11,294 nucleotides of DNA from an uncultured Oribacterium sp. Its GTDB lineage: Bacteria > Bacillota > Clostridia > Lachnospirales > Lachnospiraceae. Every line of letters starts with the position of its first letter. The stretch's first letter is position 1. This document shows, in pieces, positions 1-5,965 of the stretch. A program made the position numbers and the translations under genes. The stretch is from assembly GCA_900772695.1 (NCBI GenBank), contig CAAGRO010000065.1:1-11294 (forward strand). Direction: 5' to 3'. Under the pieces are notes generated by a model that did no database searches, was not told the DNA's origin, and saw nothing but the letters and a program-made list of their open reading frames with translations.

Positions 1-104
1 GGCCAGCGGCGCATTCGTTCGCGCAGGTCACTGACGACAGGCGTGAACCAGGGGCCCCGGAGGGCGTCCAGAAGGAACCATGCGGAGAGGTCGTGAAGAA
101 TCAA
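1..104 (-). CDS. Possible partial gene running off the left edge, TTG start, unknown product
   Basis: On the minus strand an open frame runs from a TTG codon at 104-102 to the window edge without a stop (34 codons). The purine block GGGGAGGGG (plus-strand complement at 108-116) sits about 5 bases before the TTG and would be a strong ribosome binding site. The peptide begins (M)ILHDLSAWFLLDALRGPW, ends RERMRRW, and is rich in Trp, Leu and Arg; I do not recognise it. The frame stays open upstream of the TTG to an in-frame TGA near 170, so the start is uncertain. Both the start and the binding site lie inside the large inverted repeat, so the open frame may be a by-product of that repeat. It would be the next gene downstream of the sensor kinase on the same strand. 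Real coding status is doubtful without the sequence to the left. Confidence 0.25.
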   Translation of the reverse strand, partial: MILHDLSAWFLLDALRGPWFTPVVSDLRERMRRW

Positions 105-281
105 AATCCCCTCCCCTAGAAGTACTTGGAGTAATTTTTCCTTAGCACCCTCTGCAACGCTGAGTTTTCATAAAGAAAACTCAGTGATTGCAGAGGGCCT
201 AGTACTTCTTGGGGAGGGGATTTTAGAGTTTTCCGAGCTCGGAGTACTGTGTTTCTGCTGGACGCCCTCCGGGGCCCCTGG
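48..281. repeat. Large three-tier inverted repeat (giant imperfect hairpin)
   Basis: Three nested pairs of complementary arms are visible. The outer arms 48-71 and 258-281 match perfectly over 24 bases and are GC-rich. The middle arms 103-126 and 201-224 match at 23 of 24. The inner arms 148-169 and 175-197 pair as CCCTCTGCA with TGCAGAGGG and CTGAGTTTTC with GAAAACTCAG, with a small internal loop and a 5-base apical loop at 170-174. The stretches between tiers pair poorly and differ in length, as an old inverted duplication or a structured RNA would. Read from the centre outward, both arms encode the same peptide VLLGEGIL. The right end lies 6 bases beyond the sensor kinase stop, so a kinase transcript would run straight into this fold. 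No target-site duplication is visible at 47/282. Confidence 0.9.
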
Positions 282-287
282 CTGCTG

Positions 288-2561
288 TCACAATGTTGGG
301 AACTCCTTTTCGAACTCCGAGCTCAGGATGAAGCGGTCGATCATGCCGTTGTTAAGGTACCACTCGTAATCCGCGCCGCCCTGCTTCGCCAGCAGAACGA
401 GCCGGACGCCCGGGTTCAGGCGGCGGATGATTTCGCAGAGCTCGATGCCGTTCATGGTCGGGAGCTTGTACCCCGTGATGACCATATCGTAGGCGGCCGG
501 GTCCTTCTGTATGCGATCGATCAGCGCCGCCGGATGACCGTAGAAGTCGATGGCCTTTTCGGATGAGTGGACGAGCGTTTTCCATGTCTTCTGCTGATCT
601 TCCCGAACGACAAATGCGATCTTTGATGTCCGTTTCAGCTGTTTTTCGCTGTCCGCAGCTCCATCCTCACAGAGCGGTATCTCCATGATGAAGCTGGTGC
701 CTTCACCGAGCGTACTCTCGACGTAGATCGTACCGCCGATCGAGCTCAGGATATTCCGGACGACGGACAAGCCGAGGCCGGTACCATGGCGGGAGCCCTT
801 CGTCGTATAGAACGGCTCGAAGATCTTCTGCTGTGCGTCCTCACTGATCCCGCAGCCGGTGTCTGAGACGCGAAGCACAAGATGGTCCTGGCCGCCCTTC
901 AGCTCGATCCGGAGCTCCTTCCGCTCCGTCTTTTCCATCGCCTGAAAGGCGTTCTTGCAGAGGTTCATGAGGATGTGCTCTGCCATACCCTTCCGCCCGA
1001 GGATATAGAGCGACGCCTCTGTAATCGCGGTATGCACCGTGATCGCGGCCGGCGCCAGCTGCCCGACGATATCTGCGGCATGCTGAACCTCTTCCGTGAA
1101 GTTCAGACGTTCCAGACGTACGCCGGTATCCTGCCGTGCGAAGGCCAGGAGCTGCTTCGAAAGGTCCGAGGCCCGGTCGACCGATACCAGCATCTCATGG
1201 ATCATCTCCTTATTTTCCGGCGAGATGCTCTCATCGTTCTCAAGCAGCTCCGCGTAGATCATGACGGGTGTCAGATAGTTATTGAACTCATGCGCGATGT
1301 GGCTCGACATCATACCGAGCGACTGTATGCGCTGATAGTGCCGGATCTCCTCGTTTTTCCTGGCCACCGCTTCCATACCCCGGTTGATTTCCTTCAGGTA
1401 CGTGATCTCCTTTTCCTGCGTTGCCGCCTGAAAGCGGCTCTGCAGCACGAACACCACGATGACCCCGAGCAGCATGATATAGACGAATACGATGCCGATC
1501 ATCGTCATCATCATATCGTCTAGCGGCGTCGAGAGCTCCGTCACCGGAAGCGTCGAATTCACGATCCAGCGTTCCCCCTGGATATAGATCGCCTGAAATG
1601 CCACCACACGCTGTACGTTCGGATGATGCTCGTCTCCCCAGTCATAGGTATCGATCACACCGGTTCCGGAATTCTCGTTTTCCTGCTTCTCCAGCCACGC
1701 ATGCATACTGCTGTAATCAAGCTCCGGGTACAGCCGTTCACGATCATAGGTGGCATCGAGGCCGATCTGGTCCTTCGCATGGTGCATGATGATATACATA
1801 TTCTGATCCTTCACCACCGAATAGCCGTTTTTTCCGATTTTGACCTTCGCTACACTGTTCTCATAGAGTGTCTTCAGATTCATCGCGAAGCACAGCTGAT
1901 AGATGCCCGCCTTCGTTTCGTAATCCTTCTCGATATACATCTCATACCAGCCTGTGATCGGCGAGATCTTTTTCCCGGTGATCCGCGCTGGCTGCCCGGT
2001 GCCGGTATTGGCCTCTGAAGCCACCACGCTTTCTGTATCTTCGTCAGCCGTGTCAATGCTTCCGCCGGCCGTCGAATGGTCACCCGCGGTCGCTGTATCT
2101 GCCGCTGTATCCGAGGAGCTCGCCTCTGCTTCTTCGTCTGAGCCGACCGCCGTCCCGCGCCCGATCTTCGTCACCGCTGCTTCCTGTCCAGGCGCATAGC
2201 GCGTCACGGTTCCGTCCGGTGCCGTCACCGTCACCCAGTTATACAGCGCACCGTTCTCACGCAGAAAGAAGTTCGTTCGCTCGGTGAGACCATTTTCACG
2301 AACCCAGTCCTCCGGCATACCCTCGTCCCGATAGATGAGATCGATCTGGTGAATCTTCTGCTCGAGGTAGGAATCGAGATTATCACCTACGATACCGGCG
2401 ATCGTCAGCAGCTGGCTCTCCTCCATAGCGATTGCCTGGCGTCGGTAGTTCTGATAGTAGCGGAAACCGGACAGCGCCACGATCATCGACAGCAGCAGAA
2501 ACACAAGCACTGCCCGAAGCTCGGTCTGTTTATTCGTAAGCCCGTTCTGGATGCGTTTCAT
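288..2561 (-). CDS. Membrane sensor histidine kinase with degenerate C-terminal receiver
   Basis: A 757-residue membrane histidine kinase. A transmembrane helix near 16-34 and a second at about 349-374 bracket an extracytoplasmic sensor of the dCache type. The sensor carries an acidic Ser/Thr/Ala-rich low-complexity insert at about 137-192. A short coiled linker leads to the HisKA domain, whose H-box HIAHEFNNYL gives His424 as phosphoacceptor. The ATPase domain has the N-box (Asn537), the G1 box DTGCGIS (Asp567), FEPFYTT and the G2 box GTGLGL (593-598), so it should be active. Residues about 645-757 form a receiver-like domain in which the phosphoacceptor Asp is Gly697 (VITGYKLPTMNG), the Thr/Ser is Ala725 and the conserved Lys is Ser747, so it cannot be phosphorylated normally. 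The start is 4 bases after the response regulator stop, and its GGAGG lies in the last codons of that gene, which implies translational coupling. The ligand is unknown. Confidence 0.93.
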   Translation of the reverse strand: MKRIQNGLTNKQTELRAVLVFLLLSMIVALSGFRYYQNYRRQAIAMEESQLLTIAGIVGDNLDSYLEQKIHQIDLIYRDEGMPEDWVRENGLTERTNFFLRENGALYNWVTVTAPDGTVTRYAPGQEAAVTKIGRGTAVGSDEEAEASSSDTAADTATAGDHSTAGGSIDTADEDTESVVASEANTGTGQPARITGKKISPITGWYEMYIEKDYETKAGIYQLCFAMNLKTLYENSVAKVKIGKNGYSVVKDQNMYIIMHHAKDQIGLDATYDRERLYPELDYSSMHAWLEKQENENSGTGVIDTYDWGDEHHPNVQRVVAFQAIYIQGERWIVNSTLPVTELSTPLDDMMMTMIGIVFVYIMLLGVIVVFVLQSRFQAATQEKEITYLKEINRGMEAVARKNEEIRHYQRIQSLGMMSSHIAHEFNNYLTPVMIYAELLENDESISPENKEMIHEMLVSVDRASDLSKQLLAFARQDTGVRLERLNFTEEVQHAADIVGQLAPAAITVHTAITEASLYILGRKGMAEHILMNLCKNAFQAMEKTERKELRIELKGGQDHLVLRVSDTGCGISEDAQQKIFEPFYTTKGSRHGTGLGLSVVRNILSSIGGTIYVESTLGEGTSFIMEIPLCEDGAADSEKQLKRTSKIAFVVREDQQKTWKTLVHSSEKAIDFYGHPAALIDRIQKDPAAYDMVITGYKLPTMNGIELCEIIRRLNPGVRLVLLAKQGGADYEWYLNNGMIDRFILSSEFEKEFPTL
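2091..2111. repeat. Short tandem repeat within the kinase sensor insert
   Basis: The 9-mer CGCTGTATC occurs at 2091-2099 and 2103-2111, a 12-base period. On the coding (minus) strand this encodes SDTAADTAT-like sequence inside the low-complexity insert of the kinase sensor domain. The 12-base unit keeps frame, so copy changes would lengthen or shorten the insert without breaking the protein. Confidence 0.6.
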
Positions 2562-2565
2562 ATCG

Positions 2566-3255
2566 TCACTCCTCCACGGTCAGCATGTAGCCGATGCCGC
2601 GCACGGTCTTCAAATACTTCGGGGACTTCGGGTCCTCCTCGATCTTGCTGCGGATGCGCTTCACATAAACCGTGATCGTGTTGTCATCGACGACTGATTC
2701 GTTCCACACCTGCGCATACAGCTGCTCCTTCGTGAACACCTGCCCCGGATGCTCCAGCAGAAAGCGGAACAGCGTCTGCTCACGTGCTGTGAAGTTCAGT
2801 GGCTTCCCGTCTTTCAGACACTCCATCTTCAGCATATCGACCGCAAACGGTCCGCGGCGAATGCCGACATCGGCCACCTCCTGGCTGTAGATCTGGCTCC
2901 GGCGGATGAGTGCCTTCGCAGTCTGGATCAGTACCGCTGTATGGAACGGCTTCGTGAGATAACTGTCGGCGCCGAAGCCGAGTCCCAGCACCTGATCCAT
3001 CTCATCCGATTTTCCGGACAGCATCATAACCGGGGTGTGATTCCCGGCAGCGCGCATCTTCTGCAGCACCTCATAGCCGCCGACTCGCTCCATCATCACA
3101 TCGAGGATCACCAGCTGAAATTTTTCTTTTTTGAGAAGTTCCAGGGCCTCGAGTCCATCCGACGCCTCCGTCACATCCATGCCCTCGCGCCGAAGCGCCA
3201 TGCGGACCGCGAGCCGGATCGCCTGTTCATCATCCACCAGTAACACCTTGTTCAT
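2566..3255 (-). CDS. OmpR/PhoB-family response regulator
   Basis: A 229-residue response regulator from the start chosen here. The receiver (about 1-118) has the acidic pair Asp8/Asp9 (VLLVDDE), the phosphoacceptor Asp52 (VILDVMM), Ser80 at the switch position (MMLSGKSD) and Lys102 (LTKPF), so it is complete. The C-terminal winged helix (about 130-228) shows FTAREQTLFRFLLEHPG, the recognition-helix region DNTITVYVKRIRSKI and the wing YLKTVRGIGYML, typical of OmpR/PhoB proteins binding direct repeats. An upstream ATG at 3273 would add MSGEDA. I prefer 3255 because AGGAG precedes it by 8 bases and MNKVLLVDDE is the family's normal N-terminus. It leads the operon, with the cognate kinase starting 4 bases after its stop. 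The target genes cannot be seen from the sequence. Confidence 0.95.
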   Translation of the reverse strand: MNKVLLVDDEQAIRLAVRMALRREGMDVTEASDGLEALELLKKEKFQLVILDVMMERVGGYEVLQKMRAAGNHTPVMMLSGKSDEMDQVLGLGFGADSYLTKPFHTAVLIQTAKALIRRSQIYSQEVADVGIRRGPFAVDMLKMECLKDGKPLNFTAREQTLFRFLLEHPGQVFTKEQLYAQVWNESVVDDNTITVYVKRIRSKIEEDPKSPKYLKTVRGIGYMLTVEE

Positions 3256-3290
3256 AGCATCTTCTCCTGACATCTGTATCTTTTTTCTTC

Positions 3291-3299
3291 ATTTTAACA
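3291..3299 (-). promoter_or_regulatory. Candidate extended -10 promoter of the two-component operon
   Basis: On the minus strand TGTTAAAAT reads as an extended -10 (TG, one base, then TAAAAT). Transcription would start near 3284, giving a leader of roughly 29 bases before the AGGAG of the response regulator. I see no good -35 box, which is acceptable for an extended -10 promoter but makes this tentative. Confidence 0.4.
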
Positions 3300-3386
3300 C
3301 GAAAGGGGCGGAACCGACACTGACACCTGAAGATAAGGAATTGGATGGATTTGGAGGAATTGATACGTCGCAGTACCTGGATACCT

Positions 3387-3415
3387 TTGGAACCGGCGGA
3401 ATTCTATGCTATAAT
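3387..3415 (+). promoter_or_regulatory. Sigma-A-type promoter of the GntR regulator gene
   Basis: TTGGAA (3387-3392), a 17-base spacer and a perfect TATAAT (3410-3415) form a strong promoter. Transcription should begin near 3422, inside the inverted repeat 3413-3445 and the proposed operator 3427-3439, so a protein bound there would block initiation. Confidence 0.7.
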
Positions 3416-3449
3416 CCGCTTATATGGCTTACATACAAGCGGATTTTTT
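3413..3449 (+). promoter_or_regulatory. Inverted repeat over the GntR transcription start, followed by a T run
   Basis: AATCCGCTT (3413-3421) and AAGCGGATT (3437-3445) are perfect 9-base complementary arms, and six T residues follow at 3444-3449. It resembles a Rho-independent terminator, but the left arm lies in the -10 box and at the predicted transcription start, and no gene lies upstream on this strand. An operator-type palindrome at the promoter is therefore more likely than a terminator. The loop holds the shared motif found near the dehydrogenase gene. Confidence 0.6.
3427..3439 (-). promoter_or_regulatory. Proposed GntR operator, copy 1 (CTTGTATGTAAGC)
   Basis: The plus strand reads GCTTACATACAAG, the exact reverse complement of the 13-mer at 4448-4460 before the dehydrogenase gene. 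It sits just downstream of the GntR promoter's -10 box. A related half-site GCTTATAT precedes it at 3418-3425, spaced 9 bases away. The position suits autorepression by the GntR protein; the binding itself is inferred. Confidence 0.6.
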
Positions 3450-3468
3450 ATTGCATGGGTGCGAAACG

Positions 3469-4146
3469 ATGACGATTCTGGAACGATATCCGGGCGAGAA
3501 TGCCCGTAGCTATGCGGTGCGCGTACTGCGCTCAAACATACTTTCACTGGAGCTTCCGCCGGGGAATATCGTGAGTGAAAACGAGATTTCGGCGGCGCTG
3601 AATCTGTCGCGCACGCCGATCCGGGAGGCACTGATCGAGCTGTCACGTACGCGTCTCGTGGAGGTGCTGCCGCAGAAGGGAAGCTTCGTGACAAAGATCG
3701 ATTATGATCTCGTGGAGGAATCCCGTTTTCTGCGCTGCGTCGTCGAGACCGCCGTGTTCCGGCAGGCGGCACAGGTGGAACTGCCGGCAGCGTGCTTCAA
3801 GGCGATGAGGGACAATCTGGCGCAGCTGAAGCTCGCCTATGCTTCTGAAAACCGTGAACGTATCCTGGATCTGGATAATGAGTTCCACGAGCTGGTTTAT
3901 AAAGCGGCAGGAAAAACCTGGACCTTTGGGATCATCAAGGAGCAGATGGTGCACTATGACCGCCTGCGTTCCCTGAACATCCGCGTGGATGTACCGGAGA
4001 ATACGATTAAGGATCATGAGGAGCTGATCTACGCGCTGGAGAAGCATGATCCGGAGCTCTGTGACTTCCTGCTGAACCGGCATCTGAACCGCTATCAGCT
4101 GGTGAAGGATACACTGCTCGCGAAATACCCGGATTATTTCGTCTGA
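3469..4146 (+). CDS. GntR-family transcriptional regulator, FCD type
   Basis: A 225-residue FCD-subfamily GntR regulator. The N-terminal winged helix (about 1-75) has the signature PPGNIVSENEISAALNLSR, then TPIREALIELSRTRLVEVLP and the wing KGSFV. The all-helical effector domain (about 85-220) keeps the metal/ligand set of FCD proteins: Asp and His in LDLDNEFHELVY, His in KDHEELI and His in LNRHLNRY, so it probably binds a carboxylated small molecule through a metal. An in-frame ATG at 3424 would add 15 residues, but it falls in the promoter-overlapping repeat at about the transcription start and would make the message nearly leaderless. MTILERYPGENARSYAV is a more usual N-terminus, although its binding site (GGGTG, 3457-3461) is weak. 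The adjacent dehydrogenase and shared upstream motifs suggest it controls both genes. Confidence 0.92.
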   Translation: MTILERYPGENARSYAVRVLRSNILSLELPPGNIVSENEISAALNLSRTPIREALIELSRTRLVEVLPQKGSFVTKIDYDLVEESRFLRCVVETAVFRQAAQVELPAACFKAMRDNLAQLKLAYASENRERILDLDNEFHELVYKAAGKTWTFGIIKEQMVHYDRLRSLNIRVDVPENTIKDHEELIYALEKHDPELCDFLLNRHLNRYQLVKDTLLAKYPDYFV

Positions 4147-4260
4147 GTTACAGCTTCGTTTTCTGGCAGATTGGGTTGAGCTGAACAGGTACCGCAGATG
4201 ACGATCATCTGCCGGACGCATCGAATTTCGTGAATGCCGGCAGACGAGTGCATGATTTGA

Positions 4261-4290
4261 GAGGTGGATGTACATATCCGCCTCTTTTTT
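4261..4290 (+). terminator. Rho-independent terminator of the GntR gene
   Basis: GAGGTGGAT (4261-4269) pairs with ATCCGCCTC (4276-4284) through nine base pairs, one of them G-U, around a 6-base loop. TTTTTT follows at 4285-4290 and then GTTTT. It lies about 115 bases after the GntR stop and ends that transcript before the dehydrogenase promoter. Confidence 0.85.
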
Positions 4291-4301
4291 GTTTTATATG
4301 T

Positions 4302-4313
4302 CTTGTATGGAAG
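4302..4313 (+). promoter_or_regulatory. Proposed GntR operator, copy 2 (CTTGTATGGAAG)
   Basis: This matches CTTGTATGNAAG and is preceded by TATATGT, as in copy 3. It lies about 110 bases upstream of the dehydrogenase promoter, where a distal site could support looping with the proximal copies. Confidence 0.45.
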
Positions 4314-4414
4314 TCGTAAAACCAGGTGTAGACTTTGAACGTATACACCAAATACAGTCCACAAATATGTGCATCATGACGAATGAATGATGAAATTTAC
4401 GGACGGTATTGACT

Positions 4415-4442
4415 CTGACATCAAATTGGTTTAGCTTATATA
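4415..4442 (+). promoter_or_regulatory. Candidate dehydrogenase promoter
   Basis: CTGACA (4415-4420) and TATATA (4437-4442) are separated by 16 bases. An alternative -35, TTGACT, lies at 4409-4414 with a poor -10 at 17 bases. The -10 falls inside the 27-base palindrome 4434-4460, so a bound regulator would probably prevent polymerase binding. Confidence 0.4.
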
Positions 4443-4460
4443 TGTAACTTGTATGTAAGC
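4434..4460 (+). promoter_or_regulatory. Palindromic proposed GntR operator, copy 3
   Basis: The half-sites GCTTATATA (4434-4442) and TATGTAAGC (4452-4460) form an inverted repeat of GCTTAYATA separated by 9 bases. The right portion CTTGTATGTAAGC (4448-4460) is identical, in reverse, to the site at the GntR promoter. It covers the candidate -10 box of the dehydrogenase gene, which suits repression. Confidence 0.6.
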
Positions 4461-4576
4461 AAAACAACGAAATATCAACGTTTGCTACGCAATTACATGC
4501 TTTTTCACCAGATATTACACATGAATGATAGAAAACGCGAGGAAAAACCCGCGTGAACGTAAGTCTAAGGAGGACA

Positions 4577-4589
4577 CTTGTATGAAAGC
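4577..4589 (+). promoter_or_regulatory. Possible GntR operator, copy 4, over the dehydrogenase start codon
   Basis: CTTGTATGAAAGC differs from the 4448-4460 site by one base, and the preceding A also matches. It spans the last bases before the ATG and the first codons MKA. It could be a roadblock site or a chance product of the coding sequence; the first explanation is favoured only because three other copies lie nearby. Confidence 0.35.
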
Positions 4590-5607
4590 TGTTCAGGTTG
4601 TGAAGCCAAATGATCTTCGTATCATCGATATGGAGAAGCCGGTCATCGATGAAAAGAATAACGTGCTGGTAAAGATCGCCGCATCGGGTATCTGTGGGTC
4701 CGATGTCGGTATCTACCTCGGTACGAACGCGGCGGCGACCTATCCGCGTGTCATCGGTCATGAGATCGTGGGCTATGTCGTCGAGGTCGGCGAGAGCGCG
4801 AAGAAGGTGAAGGTCGGCGATCGTGTCATCATCGACCAGGTCGTTCCGTGTGGTCACTGCTATGCCTGCCGCAAGGGGCGTCCGAATGTCTGCGGCGATC
4901 TGCATGTTCGTGGCGTACATATCGATGGCGGTTATCGCGAGTACATGGCCGTGCCGGATACCGACTGCTATCTGGTGCCGGAGATGCTCACCGACGAAGA
5001 GGCGGTCATGATCGAGCCGACCACCATCGCAGTTCAGTGCTGCTCTCGTGCTCAGATCGAGGAGATCGATGATGTCATGATCATCGGCTGCGGCGCTCTC
5101 GGCAGCAGTATCCTTCGTGTCGTAAAGCAGTTCCACCCGCACAGCATCACCGTGACGGATATCGATGACGCGAAGCTGCAGGAGGCCCTCGATAACGGCG
5201 CGACCTATGCGATCAACAGCCTGAAGGAGGATGTACCGGCACGTGCACATGAGCTGACCGGTGGCTACGGCCCGACCCTCACCATCGATGCTGCCTGCGT
5301 CAAGGGCAGTCTCCTCACAGCACTTCAGGCAACGGGCAATGCCGGTCGCGTGATCACGATGGGCTTCTCCACCAGACCGGATGAGGTCAACCAGTTCGTC
5401 ATCACCTCAAAGGAGCTCGACGTGCGTGGCAGCCGCCTCCAGAACCGTAAGTTCCAGGAGGTCATCGATATGATCAATGATGGGAAGATCGACCTGCGTG
5501 GCTCCATCTCCCATACCTGGCCGATGGAGAAGGCGCAGGAGGCCTTCGACTTCGTCACCAGCCACGACCCATCCTACCGCAAGGGCGTACTGACCTTCGG
5601 CAAATAA
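4582..5607 (+). CDS. RspB-like zinc-dependent alcohol/polyol dehydrogenase
   Basis: A 341-residue medium-chain NAD(P)-dependent dehydrogenase. Catalytic zinc ligands are Cys38 (GICGSD), His60/Glu61 (VIGHE) and Glu145 (VMIEPTTIA). Four cysteines, 90, 93, 96 and 104 (PCGHCYACRKGRPNVC), bind the structural zinc. The Rossmann fold shows IIGCGALG (about 168-174), with Asp193 (VTDIDD) favouring NAD. Further segments, GVHIDGGYREY, PTLTIDAAC and MGFSTRPDEV followed by KELDVRGSRLQNRKF, resemble E. coli RspB and related hexonate/polyol dehydrogenases more than ethanol or threonine dehydrogenases. The start at 4582 is fixed by AAGGAGG eight bases upstream; an open extension to 4525 lacks a binding site. 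It probably oxidises a secondary hydroxyl of a sugar acid or polyol in the cytoplasm. The GntR neighbour recalls RspR-RspB, but no RspA-type dehydratase is in the window. The substrate is unknown. Confidence 0.92.
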   Translation: MKAVQVVKPNDLRIIDMEKPVIDEKNNVLVKIAASGICGSDVGIYLGTNAAATYPRVIGHEIVGYVVEVGESAKKVKVGDRVIIDQVVPCGHCYACRKGRPNVCGDLHVRGVHIDGGYREYMAVPDTDCYLVPEMLTDEEAVMIEPTTIAVQCCSRAQIEEIDDVMIIGCGALGSSILRVVKQFHPHSITVTDIDDAKLQEALDNGATYAINSLKEDVPARAHELTGGYGPTLTIDAACVKGSLLTALQATGNAGRVITMGFSTRPDEVNQFVITSKELDVRGSRLQNRKFQEVIDMINDGKIDLRGSISHTWPMEKAQEAFDFVTSHDPSYRKGVLTFGK

Positions 5608-5965
5608 TGATGTGAAAATGACGAAAAACGATGGAAATGACAGATTTGTCATCTTCCAGTCATCGTATATTCATCTATGTCATCTAATATCTCTTTAGAT
5701 AAACTCCTATAAAATAACAAACGCAAAAGGGCGAAATCAGCACAGCTACTGATTTCGCCCTTTTGTGTTTATCATAAAGCTACGACTCACCATTCATTAT
5801 CGGAGTGCTCTCTCTGCTGAAGTCTCATCCAATTATTCATCCCCAACTTGGGGACGATTTACATCTTTAGTCAATAGTCCTCAATCTGCGGACAAATCAC
5901 TGCGTCAAGATACATCTCATAATATTCTGTATCATTCCGTCCTTTCGTCACCCAAAACGATATTA
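5608..5965. other. Intergenic region between the convergent dehydrogenase and Nudix genes
   Basis: This 358-base AT-rich stretch contains the strong bidirectional terminator at 5721-5768 and a small hairpin TCCCCAACTTGGGGA (about 5840-5854). On the minus strand a GTG-initiated frame of 26 codons (5871-5951), reading ...NDTEYYEMYLDAVICPQ..., has a coding-like composition but no ribosome binding site; it may be a gene remnant or chance. I see no other credible gene here. Confidence 0.6.
5721..5768. terminator. Long bidirectional Rho-independent terminator
   Basis: The arms 5721-5740 and 5749-5768 pair over about 20 bases with one G-U (core AAAAGGGCGAAATCAG with CTGATTTCGCCCTTTT) around an 8-base loop. 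Reading plus, CCCTTTTGTGTTT ends the dehydrogenase message. Reading minus, CCCTTTTGCGTTTGTTATTTTA ends the helicase-Nudix message. It lies between convergent genes, as expected of a shared terminator. Confidence 0.88.

Larger units (their letters stand above)
4147..4581. other. Intergenic control region between the GntR and dehydrogenase genes
   Basis: This 435-base stretch holds no credible gene. Its first part is the GntR 3' tail with two mutually exclusive hairpins, 4194-4212 (GCAGATG with CATCTGC) and 4209-4243 (CTGCCGG with CCGGCAG), followed by the terminator at 4261-4290. The rest is AT-rich and carries the proposed operators at 4302, 4448 and 4577, the dehydrogenase promoter near 4415-4442, a GGTGTA...TACACC inverted repeat (about 4325-4349) and the AAGGAGG binding site at 4567-4573. 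The leader is about 130 bases long. Confidence 0.7.

Noticed and set aside
48..281. Retron msr-msd or diversity-generating element for the long palindrome
   Set aside because: No reverse transcriptase or template/variable repeat pair is present in the window, and the right flank is an intact kinase gene; the geometry does not fit a retron on either strand.
3131..3472. Plus-strand frame reading ...DKELDGFGGIDTSQYLDTFGTGG...
   Set aside because: It overlaps the response regulator gene antisense and then the GntR promoter; no ribosome binding site or known domain, so the protein-like tail is taken as chance.
4533..4553. ACGCG...CGCGT hairpin in the dehydrogenase leader as a riboswitch
   Set aside because: Only five base pairs with a long loop, no aptamer-like conserved core and no terminator partner before the start codon.
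4294..5250. 318-codon minus-strand open frame opposite the dehydrogenase
   Set aside because: The opposite strand encodes a complete zinc dehydrogenase with all metal ligands and an AAGGAGG site; this frame has His/Asp/Ile-rich shadow composition.
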